Shown here in pieces: positions 54,001-57,481 of a DNA stretch of 57,481 nucleotides. Below the pieces are notes generated by a model. That model had not been told where the DNA came from. It did not search any database and saw only the letters and a list, made by a program, of their open reading frames with translations. The position numbers were made by a program, and so were the translations under genes. The stretch is taken from assembly GCF_002218065.1 (NCBI RefSeq), contig NZ_BDUB01000001.1, positions 5,425,039 to 5,482,519 of the forward strand. The letters run 5' to 3'. Source of the stretch: Nodularia sp. NIES-3585. GTDB taxonomy: Bacteria; Cyanobacteriota; Cyanobacteriia; Cyanobacteriales; Nostocaceae. Numbering within the stretch: the stretch's first letter is position 1; every line of letters begins with the position of its first letter.

Positions 54001-54554
54001 AAAGCATATTCCAGAGCAAATAAAGCAGGTTGGGTGTAGACAGTTTCATTAAGAAGGGAACTTTCTTCAGTTGATGGGTATAAGACTTCGAGCAGAGGTT
54101 TTGGTAGTTCCGGGCGTAAAATTTCATTTGCGAGGTCGAGAGTTTTGCGGAAGGTAGGGGCTTCTTCATAGAGTTGCCGTCCCATACCTATATACTGCGA
54201 ACCTTGACCAGTGAATAAAAACGCGAGTGGAGGACGCTGATTCTTAGGTGATTGACCACTGAGCAGTTTTGCAGCCTTCTTTCCAGCTATAAATGTATCC
54301 AGTGTCCTTTGCAACTGTACAGTTGATTCAGTGAAAATAGCTAGCCTGTGTTCAAAATGCGATCGCCTTGTGTTAGCAGAAAAACAAATATCTGCTAATG
54401 ATTCTGTCGGCTCATCGCCTAAAAATGCTTGGTAACGAGCCGCCATATCTGACAGAGCCTGATCACTTTTTGCTGATAGAGTCAGTAGGTGCAGTGAGCG
54501 TTCAATTTCTGGTTGTTCTTGCTTGATGTCTTTGGCTTTTTGACTTGTTTCCAT
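51042..54554 (-). CDS. Polyketide synthase-type AT-ACP-aminotransferase, no KS
   Basis: 1170 aa. Residues 1-105 match the linker that normally joins KS to AT (SLHLLTLSAKSDQALSDMAA), with no KS before it. AT domain about 110-400: FLFTGQGSQYIGMG, active Ser203 in GHSVGEY, and HAFH at 303-306, pointing to malonyl-CoA. Post-AT linker LPTYPFQRKSYWF. ACP about 500-575 with Ser533 in GADS. A long low-complexity linker (575-760, Gln-rich) precedes a class III PLP aminotransferase (about 763-1170) with SGTEA, IFDEVLTGFR (Asp977) and TYGKILGGGMP (Lys1005). Fits the AMT domains that put an amine on an ACP-bound beta-keto acid. AGGAG lies 8 nt before the ATG, so the KS-less start looks genuine. 46 bp downstream of the NRPS. 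Confidence 0.9.
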   Translation of the reverse strand: METSQKAKDIKQEQPEIERSLHLLTLSAKSDQALSDMAARYQAFLGDEPTESLADICFSANTRRSHFEHRLAIFTESTVQLQRTLDTFIAGKKAAKLLSGQSPKNQRPPLAFLFTGQGSQYIGMGRQLYEEAPTFRKTLDLANEILRPELPKPLLEVLYPSTEESSLLNETVYTQPALFALEYALTELWRSWGIKPSVVMGHSVGEYVAACVAGAFNLEEGLKLIAKRASLMQALPEQGEMVVVFADEVVVQSVIQPYLQDISIAAINGPRNIVISGVSRAIEAVVAILATEGVETRRLRVSHAFHSPVVEQMLDAFEQQAKQIQFKALQIPLISNLNGEIMLPGQVLDASYWLRQTRETVKFTTGMNTLFEEGYELFLEIGPKAILSSLGKRCQPEETATWLSSLTQVKDDWHSLLLSLSALYVRGADINWMGFDEGYLRKVLSLPTYPFQRKSYWFENFSMNENKFTDKQDNYKNNTLSEQENKFAVTTPSTEKQRDTIVFQLRSLVANLLKAEPDDVGLYASFLEMGADSIALMDAVRAIESTYGFKISIRQFFEELPNIDALATYIYQNLSPELSIADSPEVESEPELKVQQQTQPNRPFTVAKPPIFSRQDGEKGEITSETGLERIMRQQLEVISQSMSQVVSQQLEFLQKNGFSTNNLLSSKNGKAPSSSQTKTPIVPVTENNQQKDVITSYLNSQIQVKSQAISEKASLHSANLIEGLSQQQQQHLEALIALYNQRTQKSKERSQTYRPVIADSRAVAGFRLSTKEMVYPIIGERGQGSKFWDIDGNEYVDITMGFGVLLFGHAPSFITKAVQEQMEMGLQIGPQSNLAGEVAQLICELTSMERVTFCNSGTEAVMTALRLARTATGRSKIALFAGSYHGHFDGVLATALNGQMTGVPMALGVSQHIVQDVLVLDYGNPESLKILQACGHELAAVLVEPVQSRQPHLQPKEFLLQLRQLTEAAGCALIFDEVLTGFRIDPNGAQAWFGIQADIATYGKILGGGMPIGVVAGKATYMNGIDGGLWNYGDASYPQTEKTFFAGTFNKNHLGMAAALSVLKYIKTQGATLQQQLNQRTSELAATLNAYFDQENVPIQIIYFGSLFRFTFSGNLDLLFYHLLVKGVYIWEGRNCFLSTAHTDEDIDYLIQAVKDSVEELRSGGFLPK

Positions 54555-54600
54555 TTGAAATACTCCTAATGTTTGTGTGGATGGGGTGCTTGTGCCAAAG

Positions 54601-57481
54601 CTAATCTATGACGTTTAAGGTTGTAAGTTCCTTGATGCAAGCGTTCAAACGTTCGGCTAAAACTTGAACCTGAGGTTGAGTCATCATAGTCACATGGTTA
54701 CCTGGGACAAACTGGATATCTACTGATAAGCTAGAAAACGCGCCCCACCCCCAAGACAAATCCTCTAAAAGCTCAGACGGAAACACAGTCTGATCTTCTG
54801 GGTCAGACTCGCTGGCACGAAATAGAGTAATTGGGATGGAATTTACCTGTTGTGGTAGATACTCAGTGTTATTGTTATTCTTGTAAGCTTGCAACAAATG
54901 CTTCAAATATGTGGTATCGGCATTGGGAGGCAGAATATCAAGCATATGAAGATACTCTAGAACATATTTAAGTTGATCGGGAAGAGTTAAAGATCCGAGG
55001 GGATCAGCATCCATCTTCAAATCCTTTGCAAAGGCAATTTGCATACTTTTGGCAATGCTAATTAGCCATGTAGCATCATCTAATTCTTCTGTTTTTTCGT
55101 AGGCTATAGGTGCAGTGGTATCAAAAATTGCAACTAACGTCACTACCTGTCCCTGACGCAGTAATTGCTGTGCCATTTCAAACGCTACTTTACCACCAAA
55201 AGAATGTCCACCCAGAAAATAGGGGCCTTGGGGCTGCACACCTTGCATTGCTTGAATGTAGTGGGCGGCTATATCTTCAACTTGGCTGATATCTGCTAAT
55301 TCTCCATGAGGACCCTGGGCTTGGAAACTGTAGAACGGCTGGTTGGAACCCAGAGAACGAGCTAAATTATAGAAATAGAATGGAAAGCCACCAGCACCGG
55401 GAACACAGAACAAAGGTGGGTTGGAACCAGTTGGCTGAATTGCGACTAAGGGAGACCAAGCAGAAGCATCCGTATCTTTTTGGACTACAAGTGCCAAGTC
55501 TTCAATTGTGGGATGTTGGAAGAGCATCGCTAAAGGGATATCTTTACCAAACTGCCGTTTAATCTGAGTCATTAAGTAAGGAGCTAAGAGGGAATGACCG
55601 CCGAGGTCAAAAAAGTTATCTTTTACCCCGACATTCTCCACCTTGAGAATTTTTGACCAGATTTGGACTAGTTGCAGTTCTACAGTGTTCCGGGGAGAAA
55701 CAAATGTGTCGGAAACACTGGAGTTAAGAGGTACGGATAGAGCATGGCGGTCTACTTTACCGTTGGGTGTCAGGGGTAGGGTTTCCAAGAAGACTATTGC
55801 ACTGGGTACCATGTAGTCTGGCAGCTTGGCTTTCAGGAATTGACGCAGAACGCTGAGTGTGAGTGTCTGCTCTGGTTGCAGGACAATGTAAGCCACTAGG
55901 CGCTGATCCCCAGGAGTATCTTCGCGGGCGATGACACAAGATGTTTGGATATTCTCATTTTGGCTCAGAACTGCCTCGATTTCGCCCAATTCGATGCGAA
56001 AACCCCGGATTTTTACCTGATTGTCGATGCGTCCCAGGTATTCGATCTGACCATTTGGCAGATAACGTGCTGAATCCCCAGTTTTATATAATTTTGACTG
56101 TTGACTGCTGATTTTTGAATTGTCAAAAGGGTTGGGGATGAATTTTTCTTCTGTTAAGTCCGGGCGATTGAGGTAACCTCTTGCCAATCCCGCACCACCA
56201 ATGTGCAGTTCTCCTGGTACACCCACAGGTACTAGTTGTAAGTTTTGGTCTAATATATAAAGCTGGGTATTGGCGATCGCACGACCAATGGAAATTAAGC
56301 TCTCCTTGGATTCCACCTGATATACTGTTGACCAAATAGTAGTCTCTGTCGGTCCATAAAGGTTCCACAAAGAAGCGCTCCTGGCACACAATTGATTAGC
56401 TAGCTCCCAAGGTAAAGCTTCACCCCCGCAAAGTACTTTGAGATGGCTAGATTGGTAGTTGGCTTCTAAAAGTAATCTCCAGGTAGCTGGAGTAGCTTGC
56501 ATGATTGTTGCCTGAGACTGAACTAACAGGTCTAATAACTGTCTTCCATCAAAGGTCACCTCACGATTGGCTATGACCAAACATGCACCTACAATTATAG
56601 GTAGAAAAATTTCTAACCCTGCAATATCAAAAGCAACAGTAGTTATCCCAAGCAGTATATCTTGTTTTGTAATTCCTGGTCGCTCCTGCATGGCAAATAG
56701 GAAATTGCTCACACCTTCATGTGAAATTTGCACGCCTTTGGGCTGACCGGTGGAACCGCTCGTGTAAATCACATAAGCCAAGTTACTAGCTTGCACACCA
56801 GTAATGGGATTTTTCTGATTCAACCGAGAAATCAACTGCCAGTCTGTATCTAAGCAAACCAGTTGGGCTTGATGCTGTGGTAATTTCCCCTTTAAATGCT
56901 GTTGGGTGAGCAGCACGGAAACTTGAGCATCTTCTAACATGAAGCTCAGACGCTCAGTGGGATATTCTGGGTCTAGTGGCACATAAGCTCCACCGGCTTT
57001 GAGTATGCCCAGTAGTCCCACTATCATGTCTATGGAACGCTCTACACATATGCCTACTAGCACGTCGGCGCTGACTCCCAATGAGCGCAAATAATGTGCC
57101 AATTGATTAGCACGACTATTCAATTGAGCATAAGTCAGTTGTTGGTGTTCATACACCACTGCTACGGCATGGGGTGTCCGTTCTACCTGCTGTTCAAATA
57201 ACTGATGGATACACAAGTCATGAGGATAATCTATCTGTGTATCATTCCACTCTACTAATAACTGTTGTTGCTCAGATGCTGTTAACAACGGCAATTGGTT
57301 GATTCTTTGCTGTGGATTGGCGACAATGGCTTCGAGCATGGTGACAAAATGACTCGCCATCCGCTCTATGGTGCTGCTATCAAATAGGTCTGTGTTGTAC
57401 TCCCACCCTCCTACTAGTCCGGTGGCAGTATTTTCCATTGATAAGGTTAAGTCAAATTTGGCTGTGGCTGTTTCTATGGGT
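54601..57481 (-). CDS. NRPS terminal module: C (partial)-A-PCP-TE
   Basis: Partial at the window edge: the frame is open to 57481 and the visible sequence starts within the C domain (AKFDLTLSMENTATG). Then A domain: LAYVIYTSGSTGQPKGV (A3), FDIAGLEIF (A4), NLYGPTETTIW (A5), YKTGDSARYL (A7), PNGKVDR (A10). The by-eye ten-residue pocket is about DILQCGLIWK, close to the glycine code DILQLGLIWK. PCP: DNFFDLGGHSLL. Thioesterase: FCVPGAGGF, YFLGGHSFGGKVAFEMAQQ with the catalytic Ser, and the final His in GNHVTM. Being the last module with a TE, it probably releases or cyclises the product. Part of a larger cluster upstream. Confidence 0.95.
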   Translation of the reverse strand, partial: PIETATAKFDLTLSMENTATGLVGGWEYNTDLFDSSTIERMASHFVTMLEAIVANPQQRINQLPLLTASEQQQLLVEWNDTQIDYPHDLCIHQLFEQQVERTPHAVAVVYEHQQLTYAQLNSRANQLAHYLRSLGVSADVLVGICVERSIDMIVGLLGILKAGGAYVPLDPEYPTERLSFMLEDAQVSVLLTQQHLKGKLPQHQAQLVCLDTDWQLISRLNQKNPITGVQASNLAYVIYTSGSTGQPKGVQISHEGVSNFLFAMQERPGITKQDILLGITTVAFDIAGLEIFLPIIVGACLVIANREVTFDGRQLLDLLVQSQATIMQATPATWRLLLEANYQSSHLKVLCGGEALPWELANQLCARSASLWNLYGPTETTIWSTVYQVESKESLISIGRAIANTQLYILDQNLQLVPVGVPGELHIGGAGLARGYLNRPDLTEEKFIPNPFDNSKISSQQSKLYKTGDSARYLPNGQIEYLGRIDNQVKIRGFRIELGEIEAVLSQNENIQTSCVIAREDTPGDQRLVAYIVLQPEQTLTLSVLRQFLKAKLPDYMVPSAIVFLETLPLTPNGKVDRHALSVPLNSSVSDTFVSPRNTVELQLVQIWSKILKVENVGVKDNFFDLGGHSLLAPYLMTQIKRQFGKDIPLAMLFQHPTIEDLALVVQKDTDASAWSPLVAIQPTGSNPPLFCVPGAGGFPFYFYNLARSLGSNQPFYSFQAQGPHGELADISQVEDIAAHYIQAMQGVQPQGPYFLGGHSFGGKVAFEMAQQLLRQGQVVTLVAIFDTTAPIAYEKTEELDDATWLISIAKSMQIAFAKDLKMDADPLGSLTLPDQLKYVLEYLHMLDILPPNADTTYLKHLLQAYKNNNNTEYLPQQVNSIPITLFRASESDPEDQTVFPSELLEDLSWGWGAFSSLSVDIQFVPGNHVTMMTQPQVQVLAERLNACIKELTTLNVID

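Overview
The window reads as chromosomal DNA from a filamentous, probably heterocyst-forming cyanobacterium of the Nostoc/Anabaena type. Evidence: a photosystem II small subunit (psbY), a CRR6-type NDH-1 assembly factor, a DevBCA-type exporter, many HIP1 octamers (GCGATCGC), and several families of tandem heptanucleotide repeats (STRR) between genes. No rRNA, tRNA or CRISPR array was recognised.

Layout. 1-1.2 kb: a heptamer array, then ilvC. 1.36-4.77 kb: a nested insertion. The 5' stub of a secreted-protein gene is cut by an IS200/IS605-type element (tnpB on minus, tnpA on plus), and an IS630 element sits in the tnpA/tnpB intergenic region. 4.8-13.3 kb: two large RTX-repeat proteins on minus; the larger (1952 aa) joins beta-propeller/phytase-like, CHRD, 5'-nucleotidase and RTX regions. 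13.3-14.4 kb: repeat-rich spacer with a MITE. 14.4-25 kb: mostly housekeeping and small genes (amidase, Uma2 nuclease, map, cupredoxin, VOC protein, TIGR02652 protein, gamma carbonic anhydrase, psbY, folC, a sugar-type binding lipoprotein). 25.1-30.4 kb: pilM-pilN-pilO-pilQ type IV pilus operon, followed by a solitary tnpB. 32.2-38.6 kb: HU, a CobD-like aminotransferase carrying an in-frame heptamer array, a flavin disulfide-reductase homologue without its disulfide, a TauE/SafE permease and a DUF3685 protein with a degenerate receiver.

39-44.9 kb: a Fur-family regulator, CRR6, then a TetR-type regulator with an extra C-terminal ribbon-helix-helix segment, divergent from a devB-devC-devA-like export operon. 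44.9-50.3 kb: GT9 glycosyltransferase, ispD (bracketed by 79-bp inverted repeats), scpB, a DUF760 protein, an HtrA-type protease and a LysM/M23 peptidase. 51-57.5 kb (minus): the end of a nonribosomal peptide/polyketide cluster, with an NRPS (partial C, A, PCP, TE) running in from beyond the window and then a protein with acyltransferase, ACP and PLP aminotransferase domains but no ketosynthase.

Most notable: the ketosynthase-less AT-ACP-aminotransferase beside a probably Gly-activating terminal NRPS module, which suggests a beta-amino-acyl lipopeptide; the heptamer array inside the cobD-like gene; the inverted repeats around ispD; and two tnpB genes with different RuvC active-site layouts. 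All family assignments were made by eye from motifs, without database searches.
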